DNA of 30,963 nt from Oopsacas minuta. Lineage: Eukaryota > Porifera > Hexactinellida > Lyssacinosida > Leucopsacidae. This document shows positions 18,713-27,499 of the stretch, one piece after another. The translations under genes and the position numbers were made by a program. The stretch lies in contig JAKMXF010000331.1 of the NCBI GenBank assembly GCA_024704765.1, positions 171,840 to 202,802 of the forward strand, read 5' to 3'. The notes beneath the pieces were generated by a model. That model worked only from the letters and a program-made list of their open reading frames with translations. It did no database searches and had not been told where the DNA came from. Position 1 is the stretch's first letter; each line of letters starts with the position of its first letter.

Positions 18713-19199
18713 TGTCCTATGGTCATGATGTACCTCCGTGATAGATGCTAGAAATTTGGATCACAAGTACTCCTAATGTAGGAAATGTACAGACTTCATG
18801 ATTTTGACCAAATGCAAACTCATTATAGAATTATTGCGTTATGACAACGATCAATAATTGAATTTTATCAAAATTTCAAAATTTTTAATTATTATTTAAC
18901 TTTGGTAGTTACGAAGGGCAGAGATCAAATAAACAAAAATAACACAGCAGCTCCAGTGGATTACAACACAGAAACCATTATAATTTCGATGGACCATGGA
19001 TGCGCGGTATCGGGTTAATAAATGATTATTTAGCATTGAATGCATTAGCATATAAGCATGTATGTATTTAAATTTTATCATTCACAGGCGGGAATCCGAT
19101 CATATTCCATTACTATCATTTTGTTTTATAAATAGCATACCCAAAATGACATAATTTGATTAGCCTACCAGCAAATATCTCGTTCCGACACCCTAGCCT
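18713..19199. other. Between mariner and Helitron remnant
   Basis: No coding content was recognised. The 5' end of the mariner should lie in the first part. Any HUH (Rep) nuclease region of the Helitron would be expected here but its HIH-type motif was not seen. Confidence 0.4.
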
Positions 19200-21500
19200 C
19201 TCCCACGTAATCATACTCAAGCAATAGAACTGAGTCAAGTTATTAACCCTAGGTAAGCAGTATCAAACAATCCAGTGCTGTTGCGTAAGTATAATGCTTA
19301 TATAAACGTCGAGATTTGCTATACAATGAGTGGAGATTAATACCCTTATAAATCTATGTTTAAATGACATGATAAAGCTATTGTAGAATTCAGATCAGGT
19401 GGAGAGAATGTAGGTGCTGTTCCATCAAATGATTTAATGATGTTTCAATGTATTTATAGGGTAGGCATGTGTCAGCTGCCGAGGCGTGTTATCGTATCTT
19501 GGTGTATGAGCTCTATGCTAATATGCCACAAGTGTTAATGTGGACCAGATGAGAATCTTTGAATCGCCTAAAGTGTGTATAGATAATCATGAAGTTGAAC
19601 TAGGGTGTTCTTTATTAATGTGCCTGATAGTATTGGTAAAAAATTTTTCACAATATCCAATAGCTATTAGCTAAGGTCAGTTCAATTTCCCTAGCTATGG
19701 CTTCTTCTGGAATTGCGGTTCTCCTCTTAGATGGTAGTAGGACTGTTCATATTCGATTGGAAGTTGCTCTCTCATTCAATGTGAGCAATCTGTATGTAAC
19801 ATCATTTAGCAGAACTCTCTAGCGCAAATCATCCAACGCGCAACGCTCTTGGTTTGGGTGAGATTCATTAGCACACAAGCATGTAGCTGAGCGTATGGAT
19901 CGTAGATTACGGGCTCTCTATTCTTGAGTTTTACAGTTTGGCGTCAAGGATCCTACCAGTGGTTAATGGGTCGTGCAGAGGTAAGCTTGTTTCAGCATGT
20001 CTGAATCGATCCCTTCACTAGCGAGATGTTAAGGTTATGCTTCTTACCATTACCATGCTTCTGCAAAAATTGTCTTCTGAGGAATCTCTGAAGGTAAGTG
20101 AATTCTCTAGCTTCTTACTAAGGGTAGGGGATACGCAGAGCCCGCATTGACTCTAAGTTTTAATTTTCTAGGAGTCATATTTCTGGCTTGGTATCCCCCG
20201 TTTATGGTGACAACATAGACGACTATCAAAATCAGGAGTTCATGTGTCAGCGCATCATCATGTCTCCCCAAAATGATACCTTAGATGCGGTGAATGATTA
20301 CGTGATGGGATTGATACCTGGTGATTCGGGAGCTTTCCTATTTGCTGATTCTTTTGATGATATTCAGACATTCACGTACCCAACAGAGTATTGATTTCTT
20401 TGAGTCATAATGGCATGCTCCCTCATCGACTGATCCTTAAACAGTTCGCGTTCATCATTCTCTTGAGTAATCTTTATCTTACTCAGGGTTTGTGTAATGA
20501 GACTCGCTCAATTATAAGATCTGCTACCCACGATTAAGGCTTCACGTTTAAATTGAATGGAGACAGTCCCCTATCCGAACTGCTTTCTATATCATTATAA
20601 CACAGATCAGGGTAAGAGTTTGGAGCTGTTCGCATTTCTTACCCTCTCCTGAAGCCATATTCAGTCGTGGTCAACTTTATGTAGCTCTGAGCAGAGTTCA
20701 AAATCCTGGAGTTTGAAGATCATGGTCTGTGGAGGGAAGATCTGCCAATGGTGGAGTAATGGTTAAGAATATCGTCTATCGGTAGGTCTTTCTCTAACAG
20801 TTGGAAACCTTTGCCTTCCTGCTTGGATCTGATTAGATCAATTACACACCCTCAATTCCTCTCATTCTTTGTCTGTATTCTCTCATTTTTATAGAGGAAT
20901 AAAAACTGATGATTCTGAGCGTGAGAGTAAAATATCTAAGATCTTTGAGTATTTTAGAGGTGGATTCATTAAGCTCCGAGAAATTTTATGTACCATTTTG
21001 GAATTGCTTCGATTAATATTTACTCTCGAATGAGATGTAATCAGGCTCACTCCATTGGATTATCAACCGAAAAATTTCCGATAGAGAAGATCTTTCTATA
21101 CGTGAAACATTATTGCAAAATTATACATCACTTATCAATGAACTGCTATATGTTTGAAAACGAATTGAATGTAGGTTATGCTTTTTGTGATGGTAACTGT
21201 CTCTACCGAGCTCTATCCCATATCAATATTTGTAATGGCGTTCATAACATAGTCTGAAACATAGTTTGATTCCTAAGTTTCAAGCAAACTCACTGCAGTA
21301 TTTCAAAGTAATGCTGAATTCAGGCTTAGCCAGTCAGAAGGACCTCCATTAGACTAATCTTAGCTCGAGACGAATGGGCTACTAATACAAAATTGAACAT
21401 GACGGATACATGTGGTTTAATAGATGCGCCTGACGTTGATCCTAGCTAATGGACTATCCATCCTTATATATTCATGAACATTTGGATGTCGCGTTAGAAT
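19200..21500 (+). pseudogene. Helitron replicase/helicase remnant with OTU domain
   Basis: A chain of fragments in changing frames matches a Helitron protein in the right order. NPVLLRKYNAYINVEIC near 19275 and RHVSAAEACYRI near 19464 belong to the region before the helicase. The PIF1-like helicase follows: AMASSGIAVLLLDGSRT near 19710, a Walker-B-like WxEIH followed by AHKHVAERMDRRLRAL near 19850-19920, then SPQNDTLDAVNDYVMGLIPGD (20268-20330), PHRLILKQF and QGLCNETRS near 20430-20510, QGKSLELF near 20608, and FSRGQLYVALSRVQNPGV near 20660-20715. Downstream, CDGNCLYRALS near 21190-21222 is the catalytic Cys block of an OTU cysteine protease. The Walker A segment was not clearly found, and the HUH nuclease is missing. 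Stops and frameshifts occur throughout. Intact Helitrons move by rolling-circle replication; this copy is dead. Confidence 0.85.
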
Positions 21501-21667
21501 GTGACCCGAGTATTCATGAAGGTAGAAAACTTAGGGTATATTACCACAGGTTATATCATCAAGATTGTCTGGAGCATATTTATCAGTAATTCATGCAGCT
21601 TTGTAATTTTACTAATGAGTGTGTGTATTGCATTAAGATATAGTCAAGGCACATAGTGTTGATATCC

Positions 21668-21680
21668 GTCGCGGAGCGAC
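21668..21680. repeat. Short hairpin
   Basis: GTCGC-GGA-GCGAC: perfect five-base stem with a three-base loop, downstream of the Helitron remnant. Confidence 0.55.
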
Positions 21681-21754
21681 AAAAGCACAGAGACAGTTAA
21701 CCGGTGTATAGTTAAGCTAAATTGAAGAATGAAACGGCGAGTATACACTCTCCT

Positions 21755-21771
21755 GTAGCGTAGCTACCTAG
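21755..21771. repeat. Short hairpin followed by CTAG, possible Helitron 3' end
   Basis: GTAGC-GTA-GCTAC is a perfect five-base stem and three-base loop, followed at once by CTAG (21768-21771). Helitron 3' ends typically have a small GC-rich hairpin a few bases before CTRR, and CTAG fits CTRR. The spacing here is shorter than usual and the base after CTAG is C rather than T, so the call is tentative. Confidence 0.35.
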
Positions 21772-22639
21772 CAAGCGAAAAGCGCAAGTTATGACTAATT
21801 AGAAATATATTTCATCCAGAATGGGGATTATCTAATAGCTGATCACTATGAACTTGTAGATTGCGTTAAACTACAACCGGTGTGTCAATGCCACAATGTA
21901 CATGGTTTATAGTGAATAGAAAGTTGACCATGTCCATTCCTAATGAAATGGATCTCTGTAATTAGCCATAATATTAGCAAAAAACGATCAGTACGAAAAT
22001 GATCTTAGATCTTAGAAATATATTATTTATGTATAGTTGAATTTACAACAAAAAAGATGAGAACATCAAATACCCGTAAGAAATCTGGAGAAAAAATCAG
22101 AGAATATTAGTGGGGAGGAGGAGGTTCTCAAAATCGCTTTAAAAAGTAGTTTTCAGTTTGATGTGAGTATAAATAGAGTAAGCCAGCCTAGCGATGTCGA
22201 ACGAAAGCTCACTCGATGGGGTTAGGACAAATTTTGAGAATGGAAATCTTTGGCTGATACGATTCAACAGAAAAGGTTTTTCCGATCGAAACTCAAGGAA
22301 ATACATGTATGCATTTTAAATACAAACAAGCTGGCTTCGCTTGTATGTCGTTGCGCTTCAGCTCAGCGTTCCAGGTTAGCTTAAGTATTAAATAGCTAAA
22401 TTATATAGTGTCATTGGTCGCAACGAAACAGAATATACTCGGCACTACGTGCCTCGAATTCATAGAATAGTTTTTAGGATTGTATCATCCAAGGTCAATA
22501 CAAATTATATTGAATGGCCTTCTGTGGTGACACTGGAAATGCTATGTCGCTTGGTTAGTAATCTCGTGGCTCGGGTATGAAGAAATTCTGAAATTTGTCG
22601 AATTTTGGAAAATTTTGAATATTCTGTACCGTCATGATA
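21772..22639. other. Non-coding, with further hairpins
   Basis: No gene was seen. ACAAGC...GCTTGT (22326-22344) and GGCAC-TAC-GTGCC (22441-22453) are further short stem-loops. CGCAAG/AGCGC-type motifs recur near 21775 and 22355. The latter part may be transposon tail sequence. Confidence 0.4.
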
Positions 22640-22735
22640 ACGTCAACTTACATAATCATTCGGTCATATAGTAATGGAAATTTTCAAAATTTCGTCATGA
22701 AATTAGTTTTTGATTATAGAAACTGACGTCCCTGA
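22640..22735 (+). repeat. Dispersed repeat, copy 2
   Basis: This matches 945-1060 in reverse orientation. Shared landmarks include ATTCGGTCATAT against ATCGGTTATTT, TGGAAATTTTCAAAATTT, GTCATGAAAT and TGACGTCC.TGAT. It ends close to the foldback element that follows. Confidence 0.6.
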
Positions 22736-22751
22736 TCACGAGAGTATAAAA

Positions 22752-22990
22752 TTGTGAGTTTTCATCTTATAGTCACAAATCCTTTCCACTTATTGACAAA
22801 AAGTCTGGAGAAATCACGTAAATCTATAATTCAAAACGATAAGTTCAGATTTCACTTCCGGTAACAGTTTGAGTTTCTGTTTTGATACAGTATATGTGTC
22901 CGAAACAATCCAAATATATTTTTAGTGAATTCTCCAGAAATTTTTGCCAATCAGTAGCAGTTTTTGTGACAATAAGATGAAAACTCACAA
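22752..22990. mobile_element. Foldback MITE with about 80-base arms
   Basis: The left arm begins TTGTGAGTTTTCATCTTAT and continues GTCACAAA, ATT.ACAAAAA, TCTGGAGAA and TCAC. The right arm, reverse complemented, begins TTGTGAGTTTTCATCTTAT and continues GTCACAAA, GATTGGCAAAAA, TCTGGAGAA and TCAC. The outer 27 bases differ at one position. The total is 239 bases and the interior is non-coding. Flanks are TATA-rich on both sides, compatible with a TA target, but this is not decisive. Confidence 0.72.
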
Positions 22991-24031
22991 ATATATATAC
23001 CTCCTTAATTACATGGTTAAAAATATTCAATACAATTATCTTATATTACGCATAATTTCAATAATTTGTTTTTACGACAAATGATTTGGCTTTGGTGAGA
23101 AACATGAACTAGAAGCGGAAGCTGCGCTACCGACGTCTGTAATATTATCTATCAAATTGAGATACTATTTGGAGGATGCAACTAATCGAAATTGTGTCTA
23201 GAGATCTATGTAAAGTTTATTAAGTATTTTTATTGCCCCCTCCTACTCGATGTGCCTTTCTACGCCAGTGAAAATGAGTCGATATAACCTGAGGGTTCAT
23301 GGTTAACAATTATCAGGAATGAACTACTGTATTTCTCTCACAATTATCGAACCTCACCATTCAAAAAGTATGGTATGAATAGGATTATTGATAGAGTCAT
23401 TTGAGCGAATAAGAAAATAAAGAAACGCTTCAAAGGAAATCTACTGTTAAAACCCAATCAATCTGTACATATATACGTGTGTGTATATATATACCTTTGT
23501 TCGTAGGCCCAAAATAGAATAAAGAATTTGGAAGGCATTTTTGGCAAACAGGAATATTTATGGCCTGCCTCGGAAGTTACTAGGCAGGCCATAAATATCT
23601 GTATCATGTCGAAATTATTACGTTATTGTCACCTTTTTAGGATTATAAAAAAATCATTTTATTAGGCACAGCTCAGCCAATATATATGTTAGATGGTTAA
23701 AATTTGAATCACGGGAAACGTTCAATATGTCATACGTTATAACGTCATCACTTTCACCAAATACTGACTCAGCAGGGATTATTACTTCATCATTACTGTA
23801 GAAAGAGTTTTGACAATATATTAACACCCGATGGGCAAAGTGCTAAATTACAAACCAAAAGACACATGGCAGCATAAGTTTTAACACATAGGCCATTAAA
23901 TGTTATTTTGATGGACGAATGGATAATAAATCAATAAATGGATCGAAGAATACATCAAATAAGGATTGTTATAGGAAATGAAGTACATAACACATGAAGG
24001 CAGATGTATTTTGAATTAATGTCAAAATAAT
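22991..24031. other. Intergenic, 3' of the MORN exon
   Basis: No gene was recognised. It contains a perfect hairpin (23554-23598) and an alternating TATA/GTGT stretch near 23466-23492. The part next to 24031 is the likely 3' untranslated region of the MORN gene on the minus strand; an AATAAA on that strand is near 23655. Confidence 0.45.
23554..23598. repeat. Perfect 17-bp inverted repeat
   Basis: ATATTTATGGCCTGCCT at 23554-23570 is the exact reverse complement of 23582-23598. The loop is 11 bases. Sequence outside the arms does not pair. Confidence 0.75.
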
Positions 24032-24260
24032 TTATCGAAATAAACTCGATGCATTAAGTAGAACAGTATCAGGAGAGACAAGTTGATTAATAGGGACTGT
24101 ATAAGTGGTCGGGTTAGAGGCTTCCAATCTGCCGTAATGTCCAAATGTACCACATTTAGGAACATCATCAACCCAGAAACCAACTAATGAATTTCCTTTA
24201 TTAGTATAGTAAAAAATACCTTCTCCATTTTTCAAATCTCTCAACCATTTTCCATCATAT
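24032..24260 (-). CDS. MORN repeat-containing protein, last exon (MORN3-like)
   Basis: This exon encodes about 75 residues ending in a TAA stop. It opens with part of a MORN repeat, YDGKWLRDLKNGEGIFYYTN, followed by a second partial one (GNSLVGFWVDD). A tail follows with VPKCGTFGHYGR and NPTTYTVPINQLVSPD. The order GFWVDD, PKCGT, GR.EA, PT.Y..P and a late PD matches what I recall of the C-terminus of MORN3, a protein of ciliated or sperm cells in animals. The acceptor on the minus strand is TTCATTTAG|ATATGATGG, and the exon starts with the last base of a split codon. Upstream exons with the other MORN repeats must lie at higher coordinates but none was recognised up to the foldback element at 25.5 kb. 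The frame is intact, so this looks like a functional host gene. Confidence 0.75.
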
Positions 24261-24263
24261 CTA

Positions 24264-25552
24264 AATGAATACAATTATCAAAAGTAAACATAGAGTAAAG
24301 TTTCTATTAATTCACAGAACACATCAAAAATTTAGCATGGAAGGAAAGCATCTCAAAAAGAGTTAAGTTTTGTATTAACAGAATACTGCAGGGAAAATGT
24401 GCCATTTATGACGCCAAAAAGGTGCAAAAACCTCAAATTGGGCGCGGGAATAGGTTAAAATGAAGTAGTAAAATTTTGGTGTTCCATTTTGTAGGAACGG
24501 AACACATCGGCAGTAATAGGTTTAAGTAGAGAATTTTGAACATTGATGTGTCGTGAAGTAGTAATTCTACTAGCACTCTAAAAGGGTATCCTATTTCCTT
24601 AGATCATCGGACCCAAAAGGTTTAGTTTCTGTGACGTTGTCATAGTAAAGTGATAGGCTTCGACCAGGCCACCCTCCCAGATAGATGGAAATTACTTCCC
24701 AAAAATAATAATAAGAATGTAACTCTAACTTACATCAAATAGATTAAACAAATCTTGGTTGACAAAAAATAGGAAAAACGTTGATTGATACCCAGTTTCA
24801 CTGATAAATATCAACAATAAATTTCTTAAAAATAAAGCCTCTGGAAAGAAATTTTGCTTCCAATTAGTTGGTATTATTTCCGAAATGTAGTTTGTGTATA
24901 GATTTTCTAATTTAGTGTAGTTGAAGGCTTTGATTCTTATTAGTTGTTAATAATAGTACTTGATGTTTAGTGATTTCATTATTATTCATTGGGGGACGTT
25001 TTTTTTCCTATATTTGTGATTATTCCTCGAAATTGGGTACATGGAGTTTTTCGCATCATCGTTGGAGGATGACTACTTGACATCATTTCTCTGAAAATTA
25101 GATGCAGATATAGTAGGTGTTTGGTCCTAAATATTACTAGAAATATGGATAATCGAGATACGTGGGAAGAATGATATGTACTATTGTTTCCGGGATAATT
25201 TCTACATATAATTTTTTCCCTGAAGAAATACTAAGGGGACATTGTTAATTGTCACTAACAATTGTACCCAATCTCCACATATTTCCTGCAAAATTTATAT
25301 TCTCAAAGCTATTTAGCCAGTAAATGGGTTGATTTGCGAAGACTGTTGGTGAGACTAATACATTACAAAAGTTATACGCTGTTCCATACTTCTCCTTTCC
25401 AGGGTTTGGTTGAAGTAAAAGCACTTCTGTAATTAATTAAATTTTTTAGTACTTGTAATTACTTTTGTAGCTTGCACCAGCGACGTCGGAAGCAAAAGAT
25501 TATTGGTATGGGGAGATACATTGAAATGGTGCTGCATTCATCACATTTGACA
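24264..25552. other. Probable intron or intergenic
   Basis: No further MORN repeat or other gene was recognised. At 24595-24625 a TTAGATCATCGGACC..AAAG sequence matches 26830-26850 inside the reverse transcriptase remnant, so a small piece of the same retroelement may lie here. A small stem-loop-like inverted pair is at 25235-25270. Confidence 0.4.
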
Positions 25553-26213
25553 ATGAATAATAATAGAATTCTGAATTACAATGTACACCAAATTTTCATT
25601 TTGGAAAAAATACGAGAACCTGATTAGGTCTCTATAGTCAATTTGGATCTCCTGATTCCGAATATGAATACATATTTGCTCAATCACGCACCAATTTTAT
25701 AGAATTCACCTCACAAATTGAGAAAATGGCAAAATATTACCAAAAGATTTCTACTCCAATATCAACTCATCATGTAAACTTGTGAAGATTTTAAATTCAC
25801 GGCTATGTTGGATTCATTTCTTACAAGAAATTGTTTTGTATTGACTAACCTTTACATATATAATTTTATCATATTTAGTGATTTTTTCCCATTTTTGTAT
25901 GTGTGATTTATATTTCGTTAGTAAAATGAACAATTATTCGGTTGTACAAGCTGATTCTGGTAGACATTTGCTCTAAATACGATGCAGGTTAATAATCTTC
26001 ACAGGTTTTACATGACTAGATGATATTTCGATATATACCTTTAGCAAATTGTGGTAATTTCCCATTCTGCATGTTCGAATTGTATAAAATTGGTCCGCGA
26101 TTGAGCAAAACTGTATTCATATTCGGAATCAGGAGATCCTAATTTACCAGAGACGTAATCAGGTTCTCGTTTTTTTCCAAATTGAAAATTTGCTTTACAG
26201 TGTTATTATTGGT
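25553..26213. mobile_element. Foldback element with about 200-base arms
   Basis: The left arm (about 25567-25800) and the right arm (about 25980-26205) are inverted copies. Shared blocks in order from outside in are AAATTTTCA.TTTGGAAAAAA, ACGAGAACCTGATTA, GTCTCT, GGATCTCCTGATTCCGAATA, TGAATACA, TTTGCTCAATC, ACCAATTTTATA, ATTACCA, CATGTAAA and TGTGAAGATT. The unique centre is about 180 bases and codes for nothing. ATAATA lies just outside the left arm and TTATTATT just outside the right arm. It would form a long stem when single-stranded. Confidence 0.8.
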
Positions 26214-26699
26214 GTCGAGCGCCGGACGTGCCACACCGCTCCCATGCCCCTGTGTATTTTTACTGAACAAGATTCTTTAGAATTTCCTTTACTTGTAATC
26301 CTGTTTGAGAGTGAAAATCTATAGTACTTGCACATCTAGACTATTAATCACAATTAATGATAAACGTACTTTTCTTCAAAACGGATTTTCAATTCTTAAG
26401 TTTCCAGACCTCTGTACATCGACGAGACAAATTTACCACCTCAACGTTGGTGGCGAATTTTACATAGACAGGCTTACCTTCAATCACTTCTATTTGGAAA
26501 GAAGCACGAATTATTGGTTTGCACAAAGGAGGGAGTACAACTGGTAAATCAAACAATAGACCAATATCCCTACTTCCGATTTTATCCTAGATATCTCAGA
26601 GACATATATATATATCAATTTTATCATTCCTAAGTACTCATAACCTTTTATCAGACAGTCAATCGTGATTTCGGAAGAAAAATAATTGTGAGACTGCCT
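26214..26699. other. Intergenic, no gene seen
   Basis: A GC-rich patch (GTCGAGCGCCGGACGTGCCAC near 26214) follows the foldback element. A plus-strand frame at 26305-26547 (80 codons) has no recognised motif. Confidence 0.4.
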
Positions 26700-27330
26700 T
26701 GCTTAAGGTAATGCAAGATTGGTATGACTCTCTAAACAACAGATCATTAGTTGGAGTTGTTCCTTGGGTCTCAGTAGAGCTCTTGATTTAGTTTCTCCAC
26801 TAGCATTCGAAATGGTTTTCCATATAATTAGATCATCGGACCAAAAAGCTTTCCTAGAAGAATCAACTGCTAGTCTGCGTTTAGTTATGGTGTTTCATAA
26901 GGACCTATTTAGGCCCCCTCCTATATATTATTTTTATAAATGCCCGATTATTTGCAGTGAAGAACAAACTATCATTATATGTAGATGATTGTATCTTGTA
27001 CTCATCAGGAGCTGATGTGAAAGTTGTTAACAATGTAATGAACCACTATGTCAACCATATATTGGAGTGGTGTAATTCGAATAACATGGTATTAATGTGA
27101 AGAAGTGCCGGATGATCATAATAGATACTGCTCAAGATAGCCTTTCAAATTTTTACAATCTATCAAATTATTGATGAAATAATTCTGAATGTCTTTTGTT
27201 ACAGAATATTCGGTGGAGGTTGATCATGTCAAAGCATATTGATCTTTTAGTTAGAGAGATGAATTTAAAGTTGAGGCGCAATAAACAAAATATAAGACCT
27301 GACTGTTCATTTGGACCATGGATTACTTAA
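26700..27330 (+). pseudogene. Non-LTR retrotransposon reverse transcriptase fragment
   Basis: Pieces of a LINE-type reverse transcriptase are readable in sequence. LSRALDLVSPLAF near 26770 corresponds to the AFD-type first motif region. LDHRTKK near 26833 fits the family's SDRTQKV-type block. After a frameshift LGPLLYIIFINARLF (about 26910-26955) matches the GS.LGPLLF..YINDL block, then LYVDDCILYSSGADVKVV (about 26972-27030) is the catalytic Y-x-DD palm motif. MNHYVNHILEWCNSNNMVL and, one frame over, KKCRMIIIDTAQ follow, then stops. It is a short, frame-broken piece of the palm only. Clade cannot be fixed by eye; Jockey/CR1-like is a guess. Confidence 0.8.
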
Positions 27331-27499
27331 AGTGCATACATTGAATATGATATGTTGAGATTCATACCATTGAATTTGACAATATTCGTACCAAATGGTA
27401 GATAGAAGGTAATCATATTTACACTACCACAACAAAAATTGTATAAATAAAGAAATAAGAAATGCTAGGACAACAAAGAAACTGCCAACAGCAAAATTA
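27331..27499. other. Short intergenic gap
   Basis: Nothing recognised between the retroelement fragment and the 3' end of the P-like transposase. Confidence 0.4.

Noticed and set aside
23460-23495. Alternating TATATACGTGTGTGTATATATA tract as a promoter
   Set aside because: It is a simple dinucleotide repeat, not tied to any start of transcription.
25200-25435. Minus-strand open stretch without ATG, preceded by an acceptor-like TTAATTACAG
   Set aside because: About 60 codons without a known domain, and no donor could be fixed; may be chance, though an exon is not excluded.
26305-26547. 80-codon plus-strand frame
   Set aside because: Composition is ordinary but no domain was recognised and no neighbouring remnant continues it.
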